From Synechococcus sp. Nb3U1 (GTDB lineage Bacteria; Cyanobacteriota; Cyanobacteriia; Thermostichales; Thermostichaceae), in assembly GCF_021533835.1 (NCBI RefSeq), contig NZ_JAKFYQ010000001.1, positions 1,584,079 through 1,648,078 on the forward strand: a stretch of 64,000 nucleotides of DNA, given 5' to 3'. The position numbers were made by a program, and so were the translations under genes. Positions within the stretch are counted from its first letter, which is position 1; every line of letters begins with the position of its first letter. This document shows, one piece after another, positions 1 through 9,440 of this stretch. Below the pieces are notes generated by a model that saw only the letters and a program-made list of their open reading frames with translations, searched no databases and had not been told where the DNA came from.

Positions 1-1650
1 AAACACCTCTTTTTTGGCCTTCAAGCTCCAGAGTTCTAGAGCACAATCATCGTTAGGATGCTTGGGATCCAAAATCAGCTCCATTTGCCGGGGGGCTTCC
101 TCCAACAATTGAAAGCGACAGTGCAAGGATTGAATCGCTTGTAACCGACGGCGATCCAGGGCACAGGCCATGCGCAACAACGGGCTTAATTCCATAACGA
201 TTTGGCGATCCCGTTCATCGGTGAGGTGCTGAAAATTGTCGTGTTTCTTTTTGGGTGGTGACTTGCGGTGATAGCGGGCCAGATTGGCGATTAGCTCCAC
301 TTCTTCTTCGTTGAAACCCAACAGTTCCCCATGGCGGATTAAGTAGTAAGAATGCTTATGGTGGGCGGCATGGCTAATGAAGTGACCACAGTTGTGCAGC
401 ATGGCCGCAGCCCAAAGGAGCGTCCGCTCTCGGGATCCCCAGCGATGCAGCAGACCGCGGGTTTGATCAAATAGGCTGAGGGAAAATTCTGCCACCCGCT
501 CGGCATAGGGGATCTCCACCTGATATTTTTCCGCCAACTTGAGAATGCTGCGTCGCCGTACCGAGCTGTGGTAGCGCAGCCGATCCTCAATCAGACCTTG
601 GCTGATCATCCAATCCACGATCAGACCTTCTCGCAAAGCCCGCTCACAGAATTGGATTTGCTCTATCTCTAGCAGGCTCATCACTTCTTCTAGGATCATC
701 GTTCCTGCCAGGATGATCTCGCCGCGTTTTTCCCCAAGGCCGGGTAACTTTTGGCGTTCGGCGATGGTGAGGGCGCGAAATTCTTTGCTGTAGGTGCGCA
801 AGGCTTCTAGGCTGAACTCGTACCCCTGCATGCGACTGGGGGGGTTGCCTAGGCGACGACGGGCGTCCAGTTGGGCGAGGGTTTCGATGGTGCCTGAGGT
901 GCCCACCAAGGTGAGGGATCCCTGTTGTTTCCGCAGCTCAAAAATCCGTTTGATTTGCTCGATGGGCGCCTCTAACATGCCGCGAATGTGTTGCCTCAGG
1001 GCTTGCAGTTCGGCGGGCGTGGGGGGATCCGTGTGTAGAAAAGCCTGGGTTAATCGCACCGCCCCTACTTTGACACTGCGCAAAAACTCCGGCTCCTGGC
1101 CATCTCCCAGAATCAGCTCGGTGGAGCCGCCGCCAATATCCACCACCACGTGCAGGCGGTTGTGGAACTCCATCGCCGAGAGCACCCCGAGGTAGATGCG
1201 CCGCGCCTCCTCTTGCCCCGAGATCAGTTCCACCCGCAGGCCTAGAGCCCGTTCGATCCGCTTCAGAAAATCCGCGCCGTTGGGGGCTTCCCGCACTGCG
1301 CTGGTGGCCACTGCCACGATCGATTGCACCTGAAACCCTTGCGCAATGCGACAGAACCGATCCAGAGCTTCGAGTGCCCGCTCCATGGCTGCCGGGGCGA
1401 GGGCACCTGTTTTGTCGCAGTATTCCCCCAGGCGTACGGTTGCCTTCTCGCGGGAAATAATACTGAAACTGGGAATGCGGGGGTTAATGCGCACCACCAC
1501 CATATGGAGAGAGTTGGTCCCCACATCAATGGCGGCCAGAACGGGGGCAACTAGGAGCTGAGACTCAGGAAGTAAGGGTTCAGTCGGCTCGGGATCCAAA
1601 GGGGTAGGGGTGGCGGAGCGGTGGGTGGGATTGGCACGCGACGAGATCAT
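1..1650 (-). CDS. ppx: Exopolyphosphatase / Ppx-GppA phosphatase (3' end outside window)
   Basis: The minus-strand frame is open from an ATG at 1650 to the window edge, so the C-terminus is missing. After a Pro/Thr-rich stretch of about 35 residues it reads AAIDVGTNSLHMVVV, the first phosphate-binding loop of the sugar kinase/actin-like fold, and further on DIGGGSTELI and VGTSGTIETLA, the other family motifs. A C-terminal HD-like region follows, with LHNCGHFISHAAHHKHSYYL. The family hydrolyses inorganic polyphosphate, or pppGpp in GppA. At more than 540 residues it matches long Ppx proteins with the helical C-terminal domain. Together with the pst operon 11 kb away it belongs to phosphate metabolism; Ppx versus GppA cannot be settled here. 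Confidence 0.9.
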   Translation of the reverse strand, partial: MISSRANPTHRSATPTPLDPEPTEPLLPESQLLVAPVLAAIDVGTNSLHMVVVRINPRIPSFSIISREKATVRLGEYCDKTGALAPAAMERALEALDRFCRIAQGFQVQSIVAVATSAVREAPNGADFLKRIERALGLRVELISGQEEARRIYLGVLSAMEFHNRLHVVVDIGGGSTELILGDGQEPEFLRSVKVGAVRLTQAFLHTDPPTPAELQALRQHIRGMLEAPIEQIKRIFELRKQQGSLTLVGTSGTIETLAQLDARRRLGNPPSRMQGYEFSLEALRTYSKEFRALTIAERQKLPGLGEKRGEIILAGTMILEEVMSLLEIEQIQFCERALREGLIVDWMISQGLIEDRLRYHSSVRRRSILKLAEKYQVEIPYAERVAEFSLSLFDQTRGLLHRWGSRERTLLWAAAMLHNCGHFISHAAHHKHSYYLIRHGELLGFNEEEVELIANLARYHRKSPPKKKHDNFQHLTDERDRQIVMELSPLLRMACALDRRRLQAIQSLHCRFQLLEEAPRQMELILDPKHPNDDCALELWSLKAKKEVF

Positions 1651-2048
1651 GGCCCAAGCACGTAGAGAGTTCTAACACCTTTAGGATACTGTGCGCTTTC
1701 CCCCATTTTTCTGGGCCGAGTTCTGGGATCCATTTTGAGCGTGCAGGGCAACAAACGGTCAAAAGCTGAACTGACCGGGTTCCCATTCCTCCTTGCGGTT
1801 CGCTCTTGCGCAGATCAGACAACTTGCCAAATTTATCTACAATTCCATGTCTTGAGGTCACCATTTGTTTCGTTCTGTCTCAGGCTGAGGTGCTCATGGA
1901 TTGAAAGAGATTGGGTAACCCAAAGAAACCTCAGGCTTTCTTGAGATGGCCCTTTGCGGATTACCCTCAGCCTGGGATCCCTACTGCTCTCGCCTGCAGG
2001 GTCAGCCTAAGATAAGGACACTGGTTTCTTGTTCTGAAGCGGATCCCG
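1651..2048. other. Divergent intergenic region between ppx and thrS
   Basis: These 398 bases lie between the divergent ppx and thrS starts and must hold promoters for both. I see a TACAAT hexamer near 1838 but no convincing -35 partner. Three Cys/Gly-rich words resembling CCTCAGGCT occur at about 1880, 1930 and 1967. No T-box, tRNA or small gene is recognised. Confidence 0.4.
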
Positions 2049-3869
2049 ATGTCTCAGTCACCCGAAGTCGCCCAAAACGGTACCCTCAAGCTGCTGCGTA
2101 CTCACGAATCTCCCAAGCTGGAGCGCATCCGTCATACCACTTCCCATGTCATGGCGATGGCGGTACAAAAGCTGTTTCCCAAGGCTCAGGTGACCATCGG
2201 CCCTGCCACCGACTACGGCTTTTACTACGATTTCGACAATCCGGCTCCCTTTACCCCCGAGGATCTCAACCGCATTAAAAAAGAGATGCAGGCGATCATC
2301 AAAAAGGGCTTGCCCGTGATCCGGGAAGAGGTTAGCCGCGAGGAGGCCAAACGGCGCATCCAAGCCTTGGGAGAACCCTACAAGCTGGAGATCCTAGACA
2401 GCATTCCCGAGGGGGAACCCATCAGCCTTTATCACCTGGGGGAAGAATGGTGGGATCTCTGCGCTGGCCCCCATGTAGAGAGCACTAAAGATCTCAATCC
2501 CAAGGCCTTTGATCTGCTTAGTGTGGCGGGGGCCTATTGGCGGGGGGATGAAACCAAGGCCCAGTTGCAACGGATCTACGGCACCGCCTGGGAAACCCCG
2601 GAAGAACTCAAGGAATACAAACGCCGCCTAGAGGAAGCCAAACTGCGGGATCACCGCAAACTGGGCAAAGAATTGGGCTTGTTTTTGTTTGCTGATGAAG
2701 TAGGGCCGGGGCTACCTCTGTGGACACCGAAAGGAACCCTCCTGCGCTCTACTCTGGAGGATTTTCTCAAGCAAGAGCAAATCAAGCGGGGCTATTTACC
2801 TGTCGTCACCCCCCATATTGCGCGGGTAGATTTGTTCAAAATCTCCGGCCACTGGCAAAAATATCGAGAAGATATGTTCCCGATGATGGCGGAGGATGAC
2901 AAGGCACGGGCGGCGGAGCAGGGCTTTGTCATGAAGCCCATGAATTGTCCCTTTCATATCCAAATCTACAAATCGGAGCTGAGATCCTATCGGGATCTGC
3001 CCCTGCGCTACGCGGAATTTGGCACGGTTTATCGCTATGAGCAATCCGGGGAATTAGGGGGCCTGACGCGGGTACGGGGCTTTACGGTGGATGACTCCCA
3101 TTTGTTCGTCCGTCCCGACCAATTGGATGAGGAATTCCTCAAGGTGGTGGATCTGATCTTGGTGGTCTTTGAGAAGCTGCAACTGAAGGATTTTCGTGCT
3201 CGTTTGAGCTTCCGGGATCCCAACTCCGACAAATATCTCGGCTCTGCCGAAGATTGGGATAAGGCAGAAAACGCCATTCGTCGCGCCGTCGAGCAACTTT
3301 CCATGCCCCACTTTGAGGGGATCGGGGAGGCGGCTTTTTATGGGCCGAAGCTGGACTTTATCTTCCGCGATGCTTTGGATCGGGAGTGGCAGCTGGGCAC
3401 GGTTCAGGTGGATTACCAAAACCCCCAACGATTTGATCTGCAATACGTAGCCGAGGATGGATCCCGGCAACGGCCGGTGATGATCCACCGTGCCCCGTTC
3501 GGCTCGTTGGAGCGTTTGGTCGGGATCCTGATCGAGGAATATGCTGGGGATTTCCCCTTTTGGCTGGCCCCAGAACAGGTGCGGATTTTGCCGGTTTCCG
3601 ATCAGTATCTGGGCTACGCCACCCAGGTGCGGGATTACCTGCGGGAACACGGGATCCGCGTCCACATCGACGCCGATAGCGACCGCCTGCCCAAGAAGAT
3701 CCGCAATGCGGAAAAGGCCAAGATCCCCTTCATGTTAATCGTGGGAGAACAGGAACAGGCGGCGGGAACCGTGAGTGTACGGCAACGGCACGGGGATGAG
3801 GGTGGATCCCCAACCCTGGCAGAGCTAGCGGCTCAATTGCAGCAGCTCAACTCCGGGATGACGGCCTAG
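2049..3869 (+). CDS. thrS: Threonyl-tRNA synthetase
   Basis: This class II synthetase (606 residues) charges tRNA-Thr with threonine. The N-terminal editing domain begins almost at once, with its HTTSH zinc/catalytic motif at residues 29-33 and the partner DLCAGPH near 140; the catalytic core has motif 2 around EQSGELGGLTRVRGF and motif 3 around GSLERLVGILIEEY; an anticodon-binding domain closes the protein. The ubiquitin-like TGS domain that precedes the editing domain in the E. coli enzyme (642 residues) is absent, which explains the shorter length. The gene stands alone behind a 398-base spacer; the next gene starts 23 bases downstream. Confidence 0.96.
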   Translation: MSQSPEVAQNGTLKLLRTHESPKLERIRHTTSHVMAMAVQKLFPKAQVTIGPATDYGFYYDFDNPAPFTPEDLNRIKKEMQAIIKKGLPVIREEVSREEAKRRIQALGEPYKLEILDSIPEGEPISLYHLGEEWWDLCAGPHVESTKDLNPKAFDLLSVAGAYWRGDETKAQLQRIYGTAWETPEELKEYKRRLEEAKLRDHRKLGKELGLFLFADEVGPGLPLWTPKGTLLRSTLEDFLKQEQIKRGYLPVVTPHIARVDLFKISGHWQKYREDMFPMMAEDDKARAAEQGFVMKPMNCPFHIQIYKSELRSYRDLPLRYAEFGTVYRYEQSGELGGLTRVRGFTVDDSHLFVRPDQLDEEFLKVVDLILVVFEKLQLKDFRARLSFRDPNSDKYLGSAEDWDKAENAIRRAVEQLSMPHFEGIGEAAFYGPKLDFIFRDALDREWQLGTVQVDYQNPQRFDLQYVAEDGSRQRPVMIHRAPFGSLERLVGILIEEYAGDFPFWLAPEQVRILPVSDQYLGYATQVRDYLREHGIRVHIDADSDRLPKKIRNAEKAKIPFMLIVGEQEQAAGTVSVRQRHGDEGGSPTLAELAAQLQQLNSGMTA

Positions 3870-3892
3870 AAAAGTAATTAGCCCTTTTTCCC

Positions 3893-5470
3893 ATGAATAT
3901 CTCCGATAGCTCCTCTGCCGAGGGATCCCACTCCAGCGCAATCGCCCTTCAACTGCAAGGGATCACCAAACGGTATCCGCTGGTGCTAGCCAACGATCAC
4001 ATCGATTTGGACGTGCGCTGGGGAGAAATCCTGGCTTTGATGGGGGAGAACGGGGCGGGCAAATCCACCCTAATGAAGATCGTCTATGGCTTGGTCAGTC
4101 CGGATGAGGGAGCCATTTATGTGGATGGGCAACCGGTGCGCATCCACAGCCCCACAGACGCGATTCGGTTGGGGATCGGCATGGTGCATCAGCATTTTAT
4201 GTTGGTGGATCCCTTGACGGTGGTGGAAAACGTTATCCTTGGGGCCGAACCAGGCAACCGGCTCCGGGTGGACTTTCGTCAGGCACGGGCACAAGTGGCA
4301 CAGATGATCGCCGAGATGGGCTTTGATCTGGATCCAGATGCACGGGTGGAAGATCTGCCGGTGGGGTTGCAACAGCGGGTGGAGATCCTCAAAACCATCT
4401 ACCGTAAGGCCCGCATTTTAATCTTGGACGAGCCCACTGCCGTTTTAACCCCCCAAGAAGCCAGTGAACTGTTCGCCTTTTTGCGCCGTTTTACTCAGCA
4501 AGGTGGGGCCGTGATTTTCATCAGCCACAAGCTGAACGAGGTGATGCAAATCTCGGATCGCATTACCGTGATTCGGGACGGCAAGGTGGTCGCGACGGTG
4601 CCCACGGCCGAAACCCACACCCAGGAGCTGGCGCGATTGATGGTGGGGCGGGAGGTGAGCCTGACGGTGGAGAAAGATGCTTGTGAGCCAGCGACAGTGT
4701 TGTTGGATGTGCAGGATGTGTGGGTGGAGATACCGGGGCGGAAACCGGCGGTGGCGGGGGTGAGTTTTCAGGTGCGTTCCGGTGAGATCGTCGGCATTGC
4801 CGGGGTAGAGGGAAACGGGCAAACAGAGTTGGTGGAGGCAATCACCGGCCTGAGAAGCTATCGGGGCCAAATTCGCTATGGATCAAGTGCTCTTTCCCCT
4901 TCTGCGCGGCAAGTACGCTACTGGGGCCTAAGTCATATCCCCGAGGATCGCAATGTGCGGGGGTTGGTCTTGGATTTTCCGACACGAGACAACCTGATTC
5001 TGGGGGATCATCACCAAAAGCCCTACACCGGCTGGCTGGGATTTTTTAACGAGGATTCCATTAATCAACATGCCGAACAGGTGGTGAATACCTTCGATGT
5101 ACGCCCGCGTAGCATTTCCCTGACGGCACGGCGCTACTCTGGCGGCAATGCCCAAAAAATCATCGTCGGGCGAGAGCTCTCCTGCGGGCCAAGGGTGCTA
5201 GTAGCGGCCCAGCCAACGCGGGGGGTGGATGTGGGGGCGATCGAGGCCATTCATCGGCGCATTGTACAGGCACGGGATCAGGGCATGGCGGTGTTGCTGG
5301 TATCGGCGGATTTGAATGAGGTCATCGGCTTGGCGGATCGCATCTTGGTGATTCACGAGGGTCGCATTGCCGGAGAGCTTTCCCCTGCGGAGGCTACCGA
5401 GGAACAGCTGGGCCTGCTCATGGGCGGGATCCAGGCCTCCCCCGCACCCCAGTCACCCAGCAGCACCTAA
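3893..5470 (+). CDS. ABC transporter ATP-binding protein, sugar/nucleoside (BMP) type, two ATPase domains
   Basis: The 525-residue protein has two fused ABC domains, the layout of RbsA/MglA and of the YufO/NupO nucleoside importers. The first has a canonical Walker A (GENGAGKS, about residue 52) and Walker B ([15 protein letters not shown]). The second has a degenerate Walker A (GVEGNGQTE, no lysine), signature YSGGNAQK and Walker [15 protein letters not shown]; loss of the second-site lysine is normal in this family. It should energise uptake of a purine nucleoside or related solute across the inner membrane. No permease or binding-protein gene lies nearby, so the partners must be encoded elsewhere. 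Confidence 0.9.
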   Translation: MNISDSSSAEGSHSSAIALQLQGITKRYPLVLANDHIDLDVRWGEILALMGENGAGKSTLMKIVYGLVSPDEGAIYVDGQPVRIHSPTDAIRLGIGMVHQHFMLVDPLTVVENVILGAEPGNRLRVDFRQARAQVAQMIAEMGFDLDPDARVEDLPVGLQQRVEILKTIYRKARILILDEPTAVLTPQEASELFAFLRRFTQQGGAVIFISHKLNEVMQISDRITVIRDGKVVATVPTAETHTQELARLMVGREVSLTVEKDACEPATVLLDVQDVWVEIPGRKPAVAGVSFQVRSGEIVGIAGVEGNGQTELVEAITGLRSYRGQIRYGSSALSPSARQVRYWGLSHIPEDRNVRGLVLDFPTRDNLILGDHHQKPYTGWLGFFNEDSINQHAEQVVNTFDVRPRSISLTARRYSGGNAQKIIVGRELSCGPRVLVAAQPTRGVDVGAIEAIHRRIVQARDQGMAVLLVSADLNEVIGLADRILVIHEGRIAGELSPAEATEEQLGLLMGGIQASPAPQSPSST

Positions 5471-5554
5471 CTTTTTTGGCTTCTCTGGCATGCCGGATGT
5501 TTGAAGGTACGTAATGTGATAAAAAGAGCCCGTAGTATGCAGGGCAAGCCAGAC

Positions 5555-5878
5555 ATGAGTCTACAAGCGGTTCGAGACTTCTTGAATAGGGTGGTCGAGG
5601 ATGAGCAGTTGCTTAAGGATCTGACCTTGGCCCTCGAAGCGGAGGATGATCGGGCGGCTGTAGCCCATTTGGCCAGCAAACGGGGGTTTCACTTTTCCCC
5701 AGAAGAGCTGTGGACAGAAGTACAGAACCTGCAGGCGGAGTATGTGCGACAGGCCGATGCCGCTGTGGCGGCTCTCAGCGATGAGGAATTGGAGGGGGTG
5801 GGCGGGCGGAGCGGCGGCGGTGATGCCGCTGTTGTTATCGGGAGTAAGGCTTGGTGGGGCGACGATTATGGCTGCTAA
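5555..5878 (+). CDS. Nif11-leader RiPP precursor peptide
   Basis: The N-terminal part (MSLQAVRDFLNRVVEDEQLL, then GFHFSPEELW) matches the Nif11-type leader, an acidic helical region used by cyanobacterial RiPP precursors such as the prochlorosins. It ends in LSDEELEGVGG, the double-Gly cleavage signature. The 23-residue remainder is Gly-rich, with two Ser, two adjacent Trp, Tyr and one C-terminal Cys, so it is a plausible core. I chose ATG 5555 because the leader homology starts there; ATG 5537 and TTG 5501 are in frame upstream. It follows the ABC ATPase on the same strand by 84 bases. No LanM, YcaO, radical-SAM or peptidase-ABC gene is present in the window, so any maturation would be in trans. 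Confidence 0.8.
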   Translation: MSLQAVRDFLNRVVEDEQLLKDLTLALEAEDDRAAVAHLASKRGFHFSPEELWTEVQNLQAEYVRQADAAVAALSDEELEGVGGRSGGGDAAVVIGSKAWWGDDYGC

Positions 5879-5944
5879 CGACTTTGTCCCGCTGCCGGGA
5901 TCGTCCTCAGGGGTGTCTCCATCTCAACAGCCGCAGTGGTGAAC

Positions 5945-7540
5945 CTAGGCGGGATCCGACACTGAACCCAGTGCTGCTCGTTCTTGGGCCAGGGTTTCTC
6001 GCCGGTGATCCAGCTCCTGAGGAGAGATGCGCCCATAGGTGACGCTCATTGCTGCCAGCCGATGAATCAGATCCTCCTGTAGCATCTCTTCGCTGTAGCG
6101 CCAGGCCCAATTGTTCTCGGCAGTACCGGGGAAATTCATGCGCGAATCCGCCCCCAAACCCATCACATCCTGCAGAGGAATAATCGCCAGATCCGCAACC
6201 GAAGAGAGAGCCAGCCGAATCAGATCCCAATGGATGCCGTCGGATCCCTGGCAGCCCAGGTAGCGCAGAACATTTTGTTTCTCCCAATCGGAGCGCTCCG
6301 GATCGTAAAACCAGCCCACAGCCGTGTTGTTGTCGTGGGTGCCAGTGTAGACGACAAAGTTGCGCTCATAACCATGGGGTAAATAGGGGTTGTCTGGGCC
6401 GGAACCAAAGGCAAACAAGAGAATCTTCATCCCGGGCAGGCCAAATTGATCCCGCAGTTGCAGCACCTCCGGCGTGATCTCCCCCAGATCTTCTGCGATC
6501 ACCGGAATATCCCCTAGCCTTTCTGCTAGCACCCGAAAGAAATCCGCTCCCGGCCCTTTTTGCCACTCCCCTTCCACAGCTGTTTCTGCATCCCCCGGAA
6601 TGGCCCAGTAACTCTCGAAGCCCCGGAAGTGGTCGATACGCACGCAGTCTACCTGGTTGAGGATGGCCCGCATCCGCCTGATCCACCAGTCGTAGCCCTG
6701 CGCCTTGAGCGCCTCCCAGTTGTAGAGGGGGTTGCCCCAGCGCTGCCCGGTAGCGCTGAAATAATCGGGAGGCACCCCTGCCACCAGCAACGGTTGCCCC
6801 TGCTCATCCAGGTGAAACAGCTCCCGGTTGGCCCAGACATCAGCACTGTTGGGGGCGACGTAAATGGGCAGATCCCCCATCAACTGCACCTGATGCTGAT
6901 GGGCATAGGCTTTCAGGGATCCCCACTGTTGGGCAAACAGGTACTGCCAAAACATCTGCTCGGTAATGGCATCGGCGTAACGATCACGGGCATCTTGCAA
7001 AGCTAAGGGATCCCGTTTGACAAGAGCTGGATCCCATTTTGTCCACTCTTGCCCTTCGTACACATCCTTGAGAGCCATAAACAGGGCATAGTCCGGTAGC
7101 CAGTCTGCTTCAGCAGCACAAAAGGCTTGGAAGGCTTCCCAGTCTGCGGAGGTGGCTTTTTCGTTGAAGCGTCTCCAGGCTCGATGCAGTAGAGCCAGCT
7201 TAAAGGGGATCACGGTTTCGTAGTCCACCCGACCGACAAATCCTGATTGGATCGTGGGCCACTGGGGCAAATCCTGCCAACTATCTGGCTCTAGCCAGCC
7301 TGCTTGCACCAAAAGCTCGGGGCTGAGCAGTAGGGGGTTGCCTGCAATGGCAGAAAAGCTCATGTAAGGGGAGTTGCCCCATCCGGTTGGCCCTAAGGGG
7401 AGCACCTGCCAGAGGCGCTGGCCACTTTCCACCAAAAAATCCACAAAGCGGTAGGCGGCGGGCCCCAAGTCTCCAATTCCAAACGGCCCCGGTAGCGAGG
7501 TGGGGTGCAGGAGGATCCCACTAAGTCTGCCCATGTCCAT
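5945..7540 (-). CDS. malQ: 4-alpha-glucanotransferase (amylomaltase / disproportionating enzyme)
   Basis: A GH77 enzyme of 531 residues that transfers alpha-1,4-glucan segments between oligosaccharides during glycogen turnover in the cytoplasm. The N-terminus SGILLHPTSLPGPFGIGDLG is typical of bacterial and plastid disproportionating enzymes. The catalytic nucleophile lies in VRIDHFRGFESYW, the acid/base Glu in IAEDLGEITPEV, and the third carboxylate in YTGTHDNNTAVGW. Length fits the family (about 500-530). It converges with the Nif11 precursor gene, 66 bases apart, and has its own transcription unit upstream of larB on the same strand. Confidence 0.96.
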   Translation of the reverse strand: MDMGRLSGILLHPTSLPGPFGIGDLGPAAYRFVDFLVESGQRLWQVLPLGPTGWGNSPYMSFSAIAGNPLLLSPELLVQAGWLEPDSWQDLPQWPTIQSGFVGRVDYETVIPFKLALLHRAWRRFNEKATSADWEAFQAFCAAEADWLPDYALFMALKDVYEGQEWTKWDPALVKRDPLALQDARDRYADAITEQMFWQYLFAQQWGSLKAYAHQHQVQLMGDLPIYVAPNSADVWANRELFHLDEQGQPLLVAGVPPDYFSATGQRWGNPLYNWEALKAQGYDWWIRRMRAILNQVDCVRIDHFRGFESYWAIPGDAETAVEGEWQKGPGADFFRVLAERLGDIPVIAEDLGEITPEVLQLRDQFGLPGMKILLFAFGSGPDNPYLPHGYERNFVVYTGTHDNNTAVGWFYDPERSDWEKQNVLRYLGCQGSDGIHWDLIRLALSSVADLAIIPLQDVMGLGADSRMNFPGTAENNWAWRYSEEMLQEDLIHRLAAMSVTYGRISPQELDHRRETLAQERAALGSVSDPA

Positions 7541-7623
7541 GGCTAAGCCTTTCTTTGCCCTAAGGGTGCTAACGTGCTTCCACTGCCTATCCTGTCACCT
7601 TTGGAGCCACAACTGTCTTTAAC

Positions 7624-8442
7624 TCAGTCTTTGTCGGCAGTGGCAGGGCGGAGCCGGGTGGCCATCTGCTGCCCACAGCGCAGGATCTGCCCCGCCAAGA
7701 TCGCAGCCCCAAAGCCGTTGTCGATATTCACTACCCCGACCCCTGCCGCACAGGAATTGAGCATGGTGAGCAAGGCGGCTAACCCTTGAAAACTCGCTCC
7801 GTAGCCGATACTAGTAGGTACAGCGATCACCGGACAATTGGCTAAACCCGCCACCACACTGGCCAGGGCTCCTTCCATGCCAGCTACCACGATCAGCACA
7901 TCCGCCTGGAGCGCTTGTCGATTCTGCAGCAACCGATGGATCCCGGCTACCCCCACATCCCAGAGGCGTTTCACCTGAAATCCAGACAATTCGGCGGTGA
8001 GGGCGGCTTCTTCGGCCACTGGCAGATCGGCGGTACCGGCGGAGATCACACTTAACTGGCCGGGATAAGCCAGCTCCTGGGTACGCGGGAGCCAACAGAG
8101 ACGGGCCATGGGGGAGTAATGCACCTGCGGCAACCGTTGGGCGATCTGGGCATGCACCGAGGCTTCAATGCGAGTGGCCAAGGCTAGGGATCCCTGCTGG
8201 TGTAACTGCTCCATAATCTGGGCGATCTGTTCCGGGGTCTTGCCTGGCCCCCACACTGCTTCGGGAAAACCGGTGCGCAGGGAACGGTGATGATCCACAC
8301 GGGCGAAGTCTCCCACCGGCTCGAAGGGTAGGAAGCGATAGGCTTGTAGGGCTTGTTCTGGAGAAAGTCTGCCTTGGGCTACCGCCTGCAGCAGCTCCTG
8401 TAGCGCATGTTCAGAAGTGGGGGAAATGGAGGGTTCGTTCAA
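7624..8442 (-). CDS. larB: LarB, pyridinium-3,5-biscarboxylic acid mononucleotide synthase
   Basis: The 272-residue protein belongs to the AIR-carboxylase (PurE-like) fold branch called LarB, which carboxylates and hydrolyses nicotinic acid adenine dinucleotide in the first step of the nickel-pincer cofactor of lactate racemase. Recognisable segments are the GFPEAVWGPGKTPEQI stretch near residue 60, SAGTADLPVAEEAA, VAGMEGALASVVAGL and VPTSIGYGASFQG, with the phosphate-binding Gly/Ser clusters of the fold. It starts 12 bases after the universal stress protein gene on the same strand and is likely co-transcribed. LarC and LarE are not in this window, so pathway membership rests on family knowledge. 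Confidence 0.88.
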   Translation of the reverse strand: MNEPSISPTSEHALQELLQAVAQGRLSPEQALQAYRFLPFEPVGDFARVDHHRSLRTGFPEAVWGPGKTPEQIAQIMEQLHQQGSLALATRIEASVHAQIAQRLPQVHYSPMARLCWLPRTQELAYPGQLSVISAGTADLPVAEEAALTAELSGFQVKRLWDVGVAGIHRLLQNRQALQADVLIVVAGMEGALASVVAGLANCPVIAVPTSIGYGASFQGLAALLTMLNSCAAGVGVVNIDNGFGAAILAGQILRCGQQMATRLRPATADKD

Positions 8443-8453
8443 TGCTGCACCAC

Positions 8454-9350
8454 CTATTTTGCCAAAGCCCCGCGAGGGAAAAACAACACCGGATGCCAGC
8501 TACGCCGCAGAATTTCGCCAGTCAAGCTGCGCACCGACCATTCCCAAAAGCCCCCCACATTGGGAGAGGCAGTGGCAATGGCGGTCATATCCTCGTCGGC
8601 AGCAGTGGCCAGGATCTCTTTCAGGGGGGATCCAACCCGCACCAAAATGCGTAGCTGCACCGGATCAACCTGCTTGATCAGCGGTTCGATCACCTGGTTC
8701 AGATCCGCCTCGGCTTTGCGTTTGAGCACCTCTAGGTCGGATCCCTGGTTACGGCGGGCGCTGGGATCGATGACATAGAGCAAGGTCACAGTCTGGCACT
8801 GCGGGGTACCGGACAACAGGCGACTGAGATGAGTCAACAATTGTTGGCGTGGTTCTTCAAAGTCGAAGGGCACCAAGATACAGCGAAACAGGTGGCGGCT
8901 ACGCAGGCGCAATTCCTCTAGGGTAAAGGTGGCGATCAGCTGTGGGCGCATTACCATCACCGGGATCTTCAGCTTCGGCAACAGGCCGATGGTGGTGCTG
9001 CCGAACAATTTTTCGGCCAGTAAGTTGTGGGTATCCATGCCGGTAATCAGCAGATCAGAGCCATATTGCTGGATCCCTTTCAGGATCAGATCTACGGGCT
9101 TGCTCACCTGCACCCATGTCTTAACTTCCAACCCCGCCGGAATATCGCTCAACAGCTCCCGCAACTCCGCCTGCTGAGCCTGTATTTCAGGGGTGATATC
9201 TTCAGGGATGCCAATGCTGTCATCTTGCCAGATGATGCTGTGAACAAAGGCAATGCGCTCAATGCCACCGCTGTGCAAGTCTTTCAGGCACTTGCCAAAG
9301 CGCTGCAAACCATCTTGGCGATCGGTGGCAATTAACAGGTTCTTGAACAT
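8454..9350 (-). CDS. Tandem universal stress protein (two UspA domains)
   Basis: The 298-residue protein holds two UspA folds. The first starts MFKNLLIATDRQDGLQRFGK and contains GSDLLITGMDTHN and GSTTIGLLPKLKIPVMVMRP, with the usual nucleotide-site region. The second starts FRCILVPFDFEEPRQQ and ends ATASPNVGGFWEWSVRSLTG followed by HPVLFFPRG, a weaker match to the Gly/Ser ATP loop. Such tandem proteins are common in cyanobacteria and are thought to bind nucleotides under stress; the exact role is unknown. It is the first gene of a probable two-gene unit with larB. Confidence 0.88.
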   Translation of the reverse strand: MFKNLLIATDRQDGLQRFGKCLKDLHSGGIERIAFVHSIIWQDDSIGIPEDITPEIQAQQAELRELLSDIPAGLEVKTWVQVSKPVDLILKGIQQYGSDLLITGMDTHNLLAEKLFGSTTIGLLPKLKIPVMVMRPQLIATFTLEELRLRSRHLFRCILVPFDFEEPRQQLLTHLSRLLSGTPQCQTVTLLYVIDPSARRNQGSDLEVLKRKAEADLNQVIEPLIKQVDPVQLRILVRVGSPLKEILATAADEDMTAIATASPNVGGFWEWSVRSLTGEILRRSWHPVLFFPRGALAK

Positions 9351-9364
9351 ACGAAGGGTTGGCT

Positions 9365-9382
9365 GGCGACAAGTCGCCGCTG
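9365..9382. repeat. Short palindromic repeat GGCGACAAGTCGCCGCTG (copy 1)
   Basis: An 18-base word with a 6-base inverted repeat (GGCGAC / GTCGCC) lies 15 bases upstream of the usp start. The same word recurs at 20297-20314 and, in part, at 20429-20446, where it lies inside coding sequence. Confidence 0.6.
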
Positions 9383-9440
9383 CTGCATATGGCTAGGCTA
9401 ACACCTTAGGGAGAGGCTCTGGCGGTGAGGATCTGCGGAT

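Noticed and set aside
4800-5470. Missing Walker A lysine in the second ATPase domain of the ABC protein as a sign of decay
   Set aside because: A degenerate second site is normal in this importer family and the rest of the domain is intact.
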